This document shows, in pieces, positions 28,063 through 35,495 of a stretch of 64,000 nt of DNA (position 1 is the first letter of the stretch; each line of letters opens with the position of its first letter). The notes beneath the pieces were generated by a model. It had not been told where the DNA came from and searched no databases. It saw nothing but the letters and a program-made list of their open reading frames with translations. Source of the DNA: Marisediminitalea oceani (GTDB taxonomy: Bacteria; Pseudomonadota; Gammaproteobacteria; Enterobacterales; Alteromonadaceae); the NCBI RefSeq assembly GCF_003731635.1, contig NZ_RCUA01000033.1:91983-155982 (forward strand), in the 5' to 3' direction. Both the position numbers and the translations under genes were made by a program.

Positions 28063-28860
28063 ATGAAAAATCTTATTTTAATGCTGTCCCTGCTTTTTGC
28101 AGTTGTAAATAATGCCTCAGCTCACGCGTGGCGTACACTCACCATTGCCACCACCGAATATCCGCCCTATACCTCCACGGACATGGAGCACAATGGCTAT
28201 ATAAACCATATTATCAGTGAGGCGTTCTTACGGGTTGGCGTAGACGTAGTGTACGAAACCATGTCCTGGGAAGATGCCATTGCAAGTGCCAAAGACGGCC
28301 GCTATGACGCTGTGTCATATGCTAACTTCACGCGGGTTTACAGTGTTGATTTCTGGCAGAGCGAGCCTATCACCTCAGAAAGTCTGGTGTTTACGGCGAA
28401 TGAAAAACTATCTCTGGATCAGTGGGAAAACCTGCAACAGCTGGAGCAATACAAAATAGGCGTCACCAAAGGGTACGCTTATACCGATGAACTTTTTGCG
28501 TTTTTTAAGAAGGCGCCCAACACTGTAACCGTTGATACCGACAAAGACGGCCTCAATGCGGTTATTGCCAACGATATTCAATTGTTTCCAATCGATGAGC
28601 TGACCGCCTGGTATTTACTGGAACGGGATTTCACCACCTTCGACCGTGCCGAAATAAAAATGCTCAAGCCATTTATCTCTACCGTGACAACCCACTTACT
28701 TATCCCGCGTAAAAGTCAGGATGGCGAGTTAATTTTAGCCTTGTTCAACAAAGGTCTGCACGCGCTGGCGATGGAAGGCAAGCTCGACCGTTATAAAACC
28801 CTATTGCGTGAGGGCTACTATCAGCATCCCGACAAACCGGTGAATTTTGATCGACGCTAA
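28063..28860 (+). CDS. Periplasmic solute-binding protein, family 3
   Basis: 265 residues from ATG 28063; a GTG at 28054 overlapping the porin stop would add MTV. The signal peptide ends at ASAHA. The mature part shows the family 3 (amino-acid-type) start TLTIATTEYPPYTS and MSWEDAIASAKDGRYDAV, and an extended second lobe. Such proteins feed ABC importers or sensors. No permease or ATPase gene is adjacent, so it may serve a distant importer, a sensor kinase or diguanylate cyclase, or work with the co-transcribed porin. Confidence 0.75.
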   Translation: MKNLILMLSLLFAVVNNASAHAWRTLTIATTEYPPYTSTDMEHNGYINHIISEAFLRVGVDVVYETMSWEDAIASAKDGRYDAVSYANFTRVYSVDFWQSEPITSESLVFTANEKLSLDQWENLQQLEQYKIGVTKGYAYTDELFAFFKKAPNTVTVDTDKDGLNAVIANDIQLFPIDELTAWYLLERDFTTFDRAEIKMLKPFISTVTTHLLIPRKSQDGELILALFNKGLHALAMEGKLDRYKTLLREGYYQHPDKPVNFDRR

Positions 28861-28865
28861 ATCTT

Positions 28866-28893
28866 AAATGCTGCCTGCTAGGGCAGCATTTTT
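28866..28893. terminator. Bidirectional terminator between convergent genes
   Basis: AAATGCTGCC at 28866-28875 pairs with GGCAGCATTT at 28882-28891, followed by Ts. It serves the solute-binding-protein gene and also overlaps the last codons of the convergent beta-lactamase-like gene. Confidence 0.75.
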
Positions 28894-29606
28894 AAAGCCA
28901 GTTCGCGGGTATGGGAAAGAAGCGCTGCATCACCGACTTTGCCATGACCGGGAACCACCCTCTGCACCTCAGGAAAGTAATCAGTTACCCGGCTGACTGA
29001 CTCTGGCCACGCGCGCACGTCGCCTTCTGCGGTATACCCCAGCGAAAACGTCGCCTGTTCACGGATAAAACAACCACCAAACAAAAGGTTATGTTTTTTC
29101 ACCCACACTACGCTGTTGTCCAGCGTATGGCCCGGCCCCGGATAGAAAACTTCAATCATCTCAGGCACTACCCACGCGCTGTCGCTAAAAGTATGTAGAG
29201 CCGGTGTTTCGCCCTTCTGAGCTAAGTACTCATTAGTTAACTCAAAGGTCCATGAGGGGATATTTTTGCTGTGAAAACGTGCCAGATGCCCGCCGGCATC
29301 TTCGTGCGAATGAGTGACGACCACGGCCTCAAGACTCAGCCCCGCCGACTCAAGCCAGCTAAAGAGCGTATCCACATCAATGTTGTCCCAGGGTGTGTCG
29401 ATTAAAACCGCTTTATGCGGGGCTGTCTGCACAATTAAACCGTTACCGCTCACCAGTCCAAAGCCTTCTACAGCACGCTCGGAGCGCATCAGGTAAACCC
29501 CGTCATTCAGCGGCGTTACGGTCAAATTCGCGGCCAGCACCGGTGACGAAAGGATGGGCATCAGTAAGAGTATGGCAATACGCTGCCACAAAACACGGTT
29601 TGGCAT
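28878..29606 (-). CDS. Putative subclass B1 metallo-beta-lactamase
   Basis: 242 residues with a signal peptide ending near VLAA (26). All six B1 zinc ligands are present: H99, H101 and D103 in THSHEDAGGH, H160 in GPGHTLDN, C179 in LFGGCF and H221 in VPGHG. The spacing from the third histidine to the cysteine (19) and on to the last histidine (42) equals that of NDM-1. R182 is at the carboxylate-binding position 224 (lysine in IMP and NDM). The N233-equivalent is a tyrosine (Y191). GGCFIRE and AWPESVSRVTDYFPE recall IMP/VIM sequences. It would hydrolyse beta-lactams in the periplasm, or be a close non-lactamase relative. It has no mobile-element context, so it is probably intrinsic. Confidence 0.82.
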   Translation of the reverse strand: MPNRVLWQRIAILLLMPILSSPVLAANLTVTPLNDGVYLMRSERAVEGFGLVSGNGLIVQTAPHKAVLIDTPWDNIDVDTLFSWLESAGLSLEAVVVTHSHEDAGGHLARFHSKNIPSWTFELTNEYLAQKGETPALHTFSDSAWVVPEMIEVFYPGPGHTLDNSVVWVKKHNLLFGGCFIREQATFSLGYTAEGDVRAWPESVSRVTDYFPEVQRVVPGHGKVGDAALLSHTRELALKMLP

Positions 29607-29692
29607 GGTTAAGTTTCGCTTCAGTTAATGTTCAGCCTGATTTTCGCACACTGTTTATACAGTCATTGCAGAGACAACAGGGTGAATGGACT

Positions 29693-30391
29693 ATGAAAAA
29701 TCAAAGAGTAACACAGACTATACTGGCTGCGACGCTTATGTCACTGAGCTTTATCGCGTTTTCATCTCCCGCCTCGGGCAAAGAGGTGTCGGTCAGCGAA
29801 ACCATTAATACCCCCGAACTCAACGCCGCCGATAATGTGCCGACCCGGGTGAAAAAGAAAGATCTCAGTAGCATTGCAGGTAAATCAGGCGAACAGCTTC
29901 GCACTGCCACTCACAGTGTTGACTACTGGTTTTATGATGCCTGGATGACACTGTATACCGACCGTGATTACGATGGATACTACGCCAGTTTCGACCTTGA
30001 ATTTGACGCCGACACTAACTATTACCAGGCACCGGTTTACGCCATTATCTATCTGGGCACCAACGACTATTACGAAGCGTTTCATGTCACTTCGGTATTT
30101 AACCTGTATAGCGACAGCAGTGATGACTCAGTGCTGCTGGAAAGTGAGTTAGTTAGCGGATATCCCAGTAACGACTACGATATTTTAATTGAGTTAATTG
30201 ATGCGCAAACCGATCAGGTACTGGCCACTATTGATGCCTATGAAGATGCTGATTTGTCTTATCAGAGTATGGAGAGTTTCGACTATGACCGGCCGGTAAC
30301 ATCAGAAGTAGTAGTAGAAACCCACGCTGGTAGCTGGAGTGTGTGGATGAGCCTTGGTCTGCTCGGCCTGATTTTATGGCGTCGCAGGTAA
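29693..30391 (+). CDS. Choice-of-anchor H family surface protein
   Basis: 232 residues from ATG 29693; the longer open frame back to 29393 runs antisense through the lactamase-like gene and is rejected. A signal peptide comes first. The core has the family features DYWFYDAWMTLYTDRDYDGYY, FDLEFDADTNYYQAPVYAI and SGYPSNDYDILIELID. The C-terminus is a sorting signal: HAGSWSVW, a hydrophobic helix and RRR, similar to the GlyGly-CTERM signal cut by rhombosortase. Probably exposed at the cell surface; function unknown. It is divergent from the lactamase-like gene. Confidence 0.75.
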   Translation: MKNQRVTQTILAATLMSLSFIAFSSPASGKEVSVSETINTPELNAADNVPTRVKKKDLSSIAGKSGEQLRTATHSVDYWFYDAWMTLYTDRDYDGYYASFDLEFDADTNYYQAPVYAIIYLGTNDYYEAFHVTSVFNLYSDSSDDSVLLESELVSGYPSNDYDILIELIDAQTDQVLATIDAYEDADLSYQSMESFDYDRPVTSEVVVETHAGSWSVWMSLGLLGLILWRRR

Positions 30392-30413
30392 GTTAGCTAA
30401 GTCAACAGAGTAA

Positions 30414-30435
30414 AACGGGGCCATGGGGCCCCGTT
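30414..30435. terminator. Hairpin terminator between convergent genes
   Basis: AACGGGGCC pairs with GGCCCCGTT around a 4-base loop, between the anchor-H gene and the convergent esterase gene. T-rich sequence follows on the plus side. Confidence 0.65.
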
Positions 30436-30451
30436 ATGCTTTAGTTATTTA

Positions 30452-32365
30452 TTAAGGACAGTTGCCTGCAAACCATACACTGCCATCAGTTGAGTACAGG
30501 GTTGAGGTTCCCCAGGTGGAACCCGCTAATGGATCATCCGAGCCGCTGGCAAAATAATCCGGCGCATAGTAGTAGCCAGTGCTGTAAGCGCGGCCAGCTA
30601 CTTTGTGATAGTAGTTCGCAGTGGTGTACTCGGCACAGGTAGATGTATCACCGCCGGTATCGCCACCAGTATCACCGCCAGTGTCACCACCTGGACCAGA
30701 ACAAGCCTGAACCGGACCGCTACACGAGCCATCATTATCCTGCCATACACACATACCACCACTCTGGGGTTGCTCGGTCAGTTTAAAGGCATCGGTTGAG
30801 TATTCCAGATAACAGGTAGAGTAGCCGGTATAATCGAGACGACCAGCGCTGATATGTTGATCAAGCGTAGCAATCACGCCGGCATCAATGTCTACCGACA
30901 GCTGTGTATTGCTGCTCAGGCCACTGGCGTCGATAGCCGAAACTGTAATAGTTTGCGAACCGCCCGGCAGGTCGCAGGCTTCAGCGCTAAAGGATAGCCC
31001 ATCCACACTGGCATTTTGAGTACCGGTCGCAAATGTGACTTCTACTGCGGTAAGGTCCTGGTTTTCGTCGTAAACCGAGCCGGTAACCGTTGCACACTGG
31101 CCATTGGCATCTACAAGCACATCAGATAACACGGGGGCTGCAGGTGGCGGTGGCGGGCCAACGCGCACGCTCACGGTGCTCGCTTCGGACACGGCGCCAA
31201 CATCGTCACTGGCCGTCACCGTCACAAAGTACAAATCGTCTGGCAGGGTGGCCGAGGTTACCAAGAAACTATTATCACTTTGGGTCGACGCCGAATACTG
31301 ATAGGTATCACCATTATTATTAGTGATCAACACATCAACATTATCCACGTAGCCTTCAGCGTCGGTGGCGTTACCGGTTACGATCAACTGACCGCTGCTT
31401 TCTGAAGCGCTCACCGAAGATAATTGCGGAGGCTGGTTTCGATCGACCCGCTTATTATTCTCACTGAAGTATTCACCCAGGTACATCGCATAGTTAATGC
31501 CAGTGCCACTTACATAGGAACCACTGGCGCCAGCGCCGCCCGACCAGGAGTGATCCACGCCATTCAGCCAGATCATAGACACCCGGCCTTCCTGCCAGAG
31601 ATATTCTTCGGCGGTTCTTGAACCGCTGCCAAGCACGTTGCTGCCCGGTAATTCATTTACGCCGTAGGCGCCCGCCATACCTTCAGCGTTCTGCCGGTTA
31701 TAACAGGTATCCACGGTGGTATCGGCATCACCATGAGCAATTGAGGCAATCTGATCGGTGAGCGACCCACTGTAACTGCCGGCATATTGCTGGCATCGGG
31801 TGGCTACATCGGCATATTCACAGCTCCCAATGGCGCCACTGGAACTGGTACCAATGCTGGGCCCGGCGCTTACTCCCACGCCGGCAAATACGTCTGGTGC
31901 AATACAAGCAGTGGTATTGGCAAAGGCTGCGCCGGAGGATAGTCCCGCCACGTAAACCTGGTCTTCATCAATGACGTAGTCACTGTTGGCTTTCATCGAC
32001 GACACCAGCGACAGGATATTAGCGTAGTCGCCGGCGGTGCGGGATTTTGCTCCCTGCCAGTAAGACCAGCAGCCAAAACCCGCCTTATTCATTGCATCAG
32101 GAACCGCTACCACCATTCCGTAACTTTCCGCAGCCTGTTCAAGGTTAGCGGAAAGATAAGCATCAATGGATTGTGTACAGCCGTGAAGTACGACTAACAG
32201 TGAGCGTCCCTGCCCTATTGGTGATAGTGAATCCGGGGTATAAACGTGTACTTTATTGAAATTACCTACTGCCACATTCTGTTGCCAGCTACCCGCCTGA
32301 GCCGGTAAGGCCAGCGTGGCAGACAGCAGTGTCCCTGCTACCAGTAGTTTGTTTTTAAATGTCAT
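30452..32365 (-). CDS. Secreted PHB-depolymerase-type esterase with Ig-like and linker regions
   Basis: 637 residues. A signal peptide ends at AQA (23). The catalytic domain (about 25-320) has the oxyanion-hole histidine in LHGCTQ (61), the lipase box GLSSG with nucleophile S143, an aspartate region HGDADTTVD and the catalytic histidine in GVDHSW, the plan of extracellular short-chain PHA/PHB depolymerases and related feruloyl esterases. Two Ig-like beta domains follow (about 325-510), then a cysteine-rich segment, a (GGDT)4 linker and a small C-terminal aromatic, cysteine-containing domain that may bind polymer. It probably attacks an extracellular polyester or plant ester. Confidence 0.8.
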   Translation of the reverse strand: MTFKNKLLVAGTLLSATLALPAQAGSWQQNVAVGNFNKVHVYTPDSLSPIGQGRSLLVVLHGCTQSIDAYLSANLEQAAESYGMVVAVPDAMNKAGFGCWSYWQGAKSRTAGDYANILSLVSSMKANSDYVIDEDQVYVAGLSSGAAFANTTACIAPDVFAGVGVSAGPSIGTSSSGAIGSCEYADVATRCQQYAGSYSGSLTDQIASIAHGDADTTVDTCYNRQNAEGMAGAYGVNELPGSNVLGSGSRTAEEYLWQEGRVSMIWLNGVDHSWSGGAGASGSYVSGTGINYAMYLGEYFSENNKRVDRNQPPQLSSVSASESSGQLIVTGNATDAEGYVDNVDVLITNNNGDTYQYSASTQSDNSFLVTSATLPDDLYFVTVTASDDVGAVSEASTVSVRVGPPPPPAAPVLSDVLVDANGQCATVTGSVYDENQDLTAVEVTFATGTQNASVDGLSFSAEACDLPGGSQTITVSAIDASGLSSNTQLSVDIDAGVIATLDQHISAGRLDYTGYSTCYLEYSTDAFKLTEQPQSGGMCVWQDNDGSCSGPVQACSGPGGDTGGDTGGDTGGDTSTCAEYTTANYYHKVAGRAYSTGYYYAPDYFASGSDDPLAGSTWGTSTLYSTDGSVWFAGNCP

Positions 32366-32498
32366 GTTACCACCTTTTTCTTATGTGTGTTTACCAATGG
32401 TTAAATCATTGTTGATCATTTGTTAATCAAATCCTGTAGCACTTTCGTACTGTGCGCAGAAAAAGGGGCGAGACCCGGCTTCTGTGCTCAAAAGCAGG

Positions 32499-32571
32499 AC
32501 CAAAGTAGTAGATGACACTAACCAAAGTAGCAGAAGTCGGATAACCCTGAATTGCTTATCTTCAGTATAAT
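32499..32571 (+). promoter_or_regulatory. Promoter of the two-component pair with tandem direct repeats
   Basis: ACCAAAGTAG at 32499-32508 and again at 32521-32530, with similar flanks, lie 22 bases apart. A consensus -10 TATAAT is at 32566-32571 with no recognisable -35 at the right distance, suggesting activation by a protein bound to the repeats (about -50 and -72). Confidence 0.45.
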
Positions 32572-32611
32572 GTTACTGGTTTGTAAATTATGTGCGGTAC
32601 GGCTGAGCAAT

Positions 32612-33880
32612 ATGAATGCGTCCAACAAGATCACACTAACGATTGTTCTGATTTTCACTGCGGTGTTCAGCTTGCTGGCGGTCGCGATGTTCTATCAGGC
32701 CAGAGCAGATATCAGCGACGAAGGTGAAGCCGCGCTGCAGCTGGCCGAAACCCTGGCGAAAGCCAACCTGGACAGCGAAACGCTGACCGGCATTTTACAA
32801 AACAGCCGTCACCTCACCGTTATTGAACACCCTGAACTTTCTGCTCAGCAGCCACTCACCGGCTCACTGGAAAAGTGGCTGGCACCACCACCAGCAAGCA
32901 CCACCATCCATGCAGCCTCAGGAGAACCCATTACCGTAGTCGCTAATAGCGCGGCTGAATTTGATGAAATTAGCGCTACCCTCGCCAATGTGTTTTTCAT
33001 TTTCGTAATGGCACTGTTACTGACGCTTTTTACTCTGCGTTATGCGGTAAATACCCGCCTCAAGCCACTGGCCGATCTCTGCCAGGGGCTGGATTCCATT
33101 CAGTCGGGCCAGTTCAGGTTGTCGGCGGCGTCAACCGATATTGCCGAAATCCACAGATTGATTGAGCATTACAATAAGTTAATCAGCTCGCTGGCCAGCA
33201 AGGAAACCCAGGTTGCCGGGTTACGTCAACGCTTGTCGGCGCTGCAGGAAAATGAACGAAGACTGCTGGCCAGAGAACTTCACGATAATCTTGGCCAGCT
33301 GATCACAGGCATTACGGTACAAACCTATATGCTCGAACAGCAAAAACAAAATCCCGACTTCATTGTTAAAGCCTGTGCCACTATTCAGCAACAGTGTGAT
33401 GCTGTACATCAGGGAATGAAGGATTTAACTAACCAGCTTTATCCGGTCTTTTTAAACAAACTGGGGTTAACTACCTCTATCGCACAGATGATCCAGACCT
33501 GGCAGGACATTCATCAGATTGAGGTTAACTGGTTACCCGATGCTGCCACCCTTGCCAGTAACCTCAACCGTGACACCCAGATTTATCGCATCACACAGGA
33601 AATATTTAATAACATTGCCAAGCATTCCCATGCCACTGAAGTGACCATTGGCTTAACCACCACTCACGACCAGCTGACACTGTTTGTACGCGATAATGGC
33701 CGGGGCTTTAATCCGCAACAATCAAAAGCCGCCGGGCTGGGGCTGGAATCCATGCATGAACGGGCCTCTTTGCTGGGCGGTACAATTAAACTTGATACCC
33801 ATGCTAAAGGGACGACAGTTACTCTGGTCGCACCTTTGCAACTACAGGATGATCTCCACTATGAATATTCTGATCGTTGA
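32612..33880 (+). CDS. NarX/UhpB-type sensor histidine kinase
   Basis: About 422 residues from ATG 32612; TTG at 32552 and ATG at 32570 overlap the predicted promoter. It has an N-terminal membrane helix, a periplasmic segment of about 100 residues, a second helix (NVFFIFVMALLLTLFTLRYAV), a HAMP region, a HisKA_3 motif with the histidine in ARELHDNLGQL and an ATPase domain with DNGRGF and GLGLESM. Its stimulus is unknown. The response-regulator gene starts inside its last 20 bases, so the two are translationally coupled. Confidence 0.88.
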   Translation: MNASNKITLTIVLIFTAVFSLLAVAMFYQARADISDEGEAALQLAETLAKANLDSETLTGILQNSRHLTVIEHPELSAQQPLTGSLEKWLAPPPASTTIHAASGEPITVVANSAAEFDEISATLANVFFIFVMALLLTLFTLRYAVNTRLKPLADLCQGLDSIQSGQFRLSAASTDIAEIHRLIEHYNKLISSLASKETQVAGLRQRLSALQENERRLLARELHDNLGQLITGITVQTYMLEQQKQNPDFIVKACATIQQQCDAVHQGMKDLTNQLYPVFLNKLGLTTSIAQMIQTWQDIHQIEVNWLPDAATLASNLNRDTQIYRITQEIFNNIAKHSHATEVTIGLTTTHDQLTLFVRDNGRGFNPQQSKAAGLGLESMHERASLLGGTIKLDTHAKGTTVTLVAPLQLQDDLHYEYSDR

Positions 33881-34496
33881 CGACCACGCTGTAGTCCGCC
33901 AGGGCTACAGTGCGCTGCTTACCATGATGCTGCCTGATGCCGTTGTCAGCGAAGCCGAAAATGCCCAGCAAACGCTGAAAGCGTTGGCCGCTACAGACAT
34001 TGACCTGGTCATTCTCGACATTAACCTGGAAAACGCCAGTGGCCTGAATCTGGCCGGACGGCTACTAAAACGCTGGCCACGGCTTAAGATCATCTTCTTC
34101 AGTATGTTTGACGAGCCCTCGGTAGTGAACCGTGCAATTCAAACCGGCGCCAAAGGGTATCTGAGCAAGCGCAGCAAGCCAGAGGTGATGGTTGAGGCGA
34201 TTAAAGCCGTACTCAATGGTAAGCGCTATATCGAACACAACATTGCTATTCAACTGGCCACCCACCAGCTCAACGATGCAGACGACAGTTGCAAGCAGCT
34301 CACCCAACGCGAGTTTGATGTGTTTTTAGGGATCGCTAAAGGCCTCGACCGGGCTCAGTTAGCCGATGAACTCAACGTCTCCAGTAAAACCGTTTCGAAT
34401 ACGCTTACCCAGTTAAAAGCCAAGTTACAAATCAGCACGCACGCAGAACTGGTACACCTGGCCATCGAGCAAGGCTACCTGAAAGTGGCAGTGTAA
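33861..34496 (+). CDS. NarL/FixJ-type response regulator
   Basis: 211 residues from ATG 33861 (RBS AGGATGATC). The receiver has D7/D8 and phosphoacceptor D53 in LVILDINLENASG. The C-terminal LuxR helix-turn-helix is LTQREFDVFLGIAKGLDRAQLADELNVS (about 150-205), with a slightly unusual sequence. It is the partner of the kinase just upstream. Candidate binding sites are the tandem repeats ahead of the kinase gene. The target genes are not evident. Confidence 0.9.
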   Translation: MNILIVDDHAVVRQGYSALLTMMLPDAVVSEAENAQQTLKALAATDIDLVILDINLENASGLNLAGRLLKRWPRLKIIFFSMFDEPSVVNRAIQTGAKGYLSKRSKPEVMVEAIKAVLNGKRYIEHNIAIQLATHQLNDADDSCKQLTQREFDVFLGIAKGLDRAQLADELNVSSKTVSNTLTQLKAKLQISTHAELVHLAIEQGYLKVAV

Positions 34497-34502
34497 CTTG
34501 CC

Positions 34503-35387
34503 TCACAGGATAGTAAAATAGGACTCCAGCAGCTCAATGGCCTGGCGGGTTTTAACCGACATTGTCGGATAATTAGCAACAACCGCAAACACCTGATAAT
34601 CCGGTAACTGCCAGTCCGGCAGCAGTTCAACCAGCTCACCGTTGGCCAGATAGTGCTGTACTTCCTTTTGCGGTAACACGGCAAAGCCCAGACCATCCAC
34701 GGTAAACTGAATAAGCGCCTGCATCGAGTTGACGCTGAGCTTGGGATGCGCTAGCAAATAACGCTCATCATCCGGTCCGCTCAGCTCGTGTGCAGGCAGG
34801 TGATCGTAAACAATAAACGGATGTTCCTTTAATTGCTCCGGATGTGATAAAGACTCTGTGCTTAACGGATGAGACGGAGCAACGCATAACACCTGTGACC
34901 AGGTGGCAAGCTGATAGGATTTAAACCCTTCTTTATCAACCGGCGTAAACCCCAACGCCAGATCGGCGCCGCTGGCAACAATATCGTCATAGCCCTCGCC
35001 CAGGGTTACCGCGACGGAAATACGCTCTGAGCTCTGCAGTAACTGCCGCAGCGGCTTACTCAACAATCCCCCGCCAAAGCCTTCGGGCGCGAGGATTCGC
35101 AGTTCACCGGAGGGTGAATGAAGCAAGGCGTCGATTTCCTGCTGCCCCTGTTGCGCGGTGGCAAGTAACTCCTTACTGGTGCGGTAATAAATCCGCCCGG
35201 CTTCAGTAAGGCTCAGATGACGGGAATTACGATTAACCAATTGCTGGCCGATATCTTCTTCCAGCTTACGCAACTGTTGGCTGATGGCCGACACGGTCAT
35301 GTGTAACTGCCTGGCAGCCACACTCATATTGCCGCAGTCAGCAACGGTTAAAAACACTTTCAGGGCGCGGGTAAACTTAACGTTCAT
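34503..35387 (-). CDS. LysR-family transcriptional regulator
   Basis: 294 residues. The N-terminal winged helix-turn-helix is FLTVADCGNMSVAARQLHMTVSAISQQLRKLE (about residues 12-43). The C-terminal periplasmic-binding-protein-like effector domain is about 90-290. It is convergent with the response regulator (6 bases apart) and divergent from the siderophore-receptor gene, the usual LysR layout, so the receptor at 35496 is a possible target. The effector is unknown. Confidence 0.88.
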   Translation of the reverse strand: MNVKFTRALKVFLTVADCGNMSVAARQLHMTVSAISQQLRKLEEDIGQQLVNRNSRHLSLTEAGRIYYRTSKELLATAQQGQQEIDALLHSPSGELRILAPEGFGGGLLSKPLRQLLQSSERISVAVTLGEGYDDIVASGADLALGFTPVDKEGFKSYQLATWSQVLCVAPSHPLSTESLSHPEQLKEHPFIVYDHLPAHELSGPDDERYLLAHPKLSVNSMQALIQFTVDGLGFAVLPQKEVQHYLANGELVELLPDWQLPDYQVFAVVANYPTMSVKTRQAIELLESYFTIL

Positions 35388-35461
35388 AGAAATTCATTTT
35401 TGCTAAAGACACCGTTTAATATTAGTCGATTGCAGATAACTGACTCCGATCTTATCCTAAA

Positions 35462-35476
35462 TAACAATCATTCTCA
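35462..35476 (+). promoter_or_regulatory. Fur-box-like site before the siderophore receptor
   Basis: TAACAATCATTCTCA matches the 7-1-7 Fur consensus TGATAAT-N-ATTATCA at 11 of 14 positions. It lies 20 bases before the start codon of the receptor gene. Confidence 0.65.
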
Positions 35477-35495
35477 CTAAGATTTTCACTGTTAT

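Noticed and set aside
29393..29692. N-terminal extension of the choice-of-anchor H frame
   Set aside because: It runs antisense through the beta-lactamase-like gene. The ATG at 29693 starts a proper signal peptide.
30649..30692. Short tandem repeats resembling a repeat array
   Set aside because: They encode the (GGDT)4 linker of the esterase. There are no spacers and no CRISPR character.
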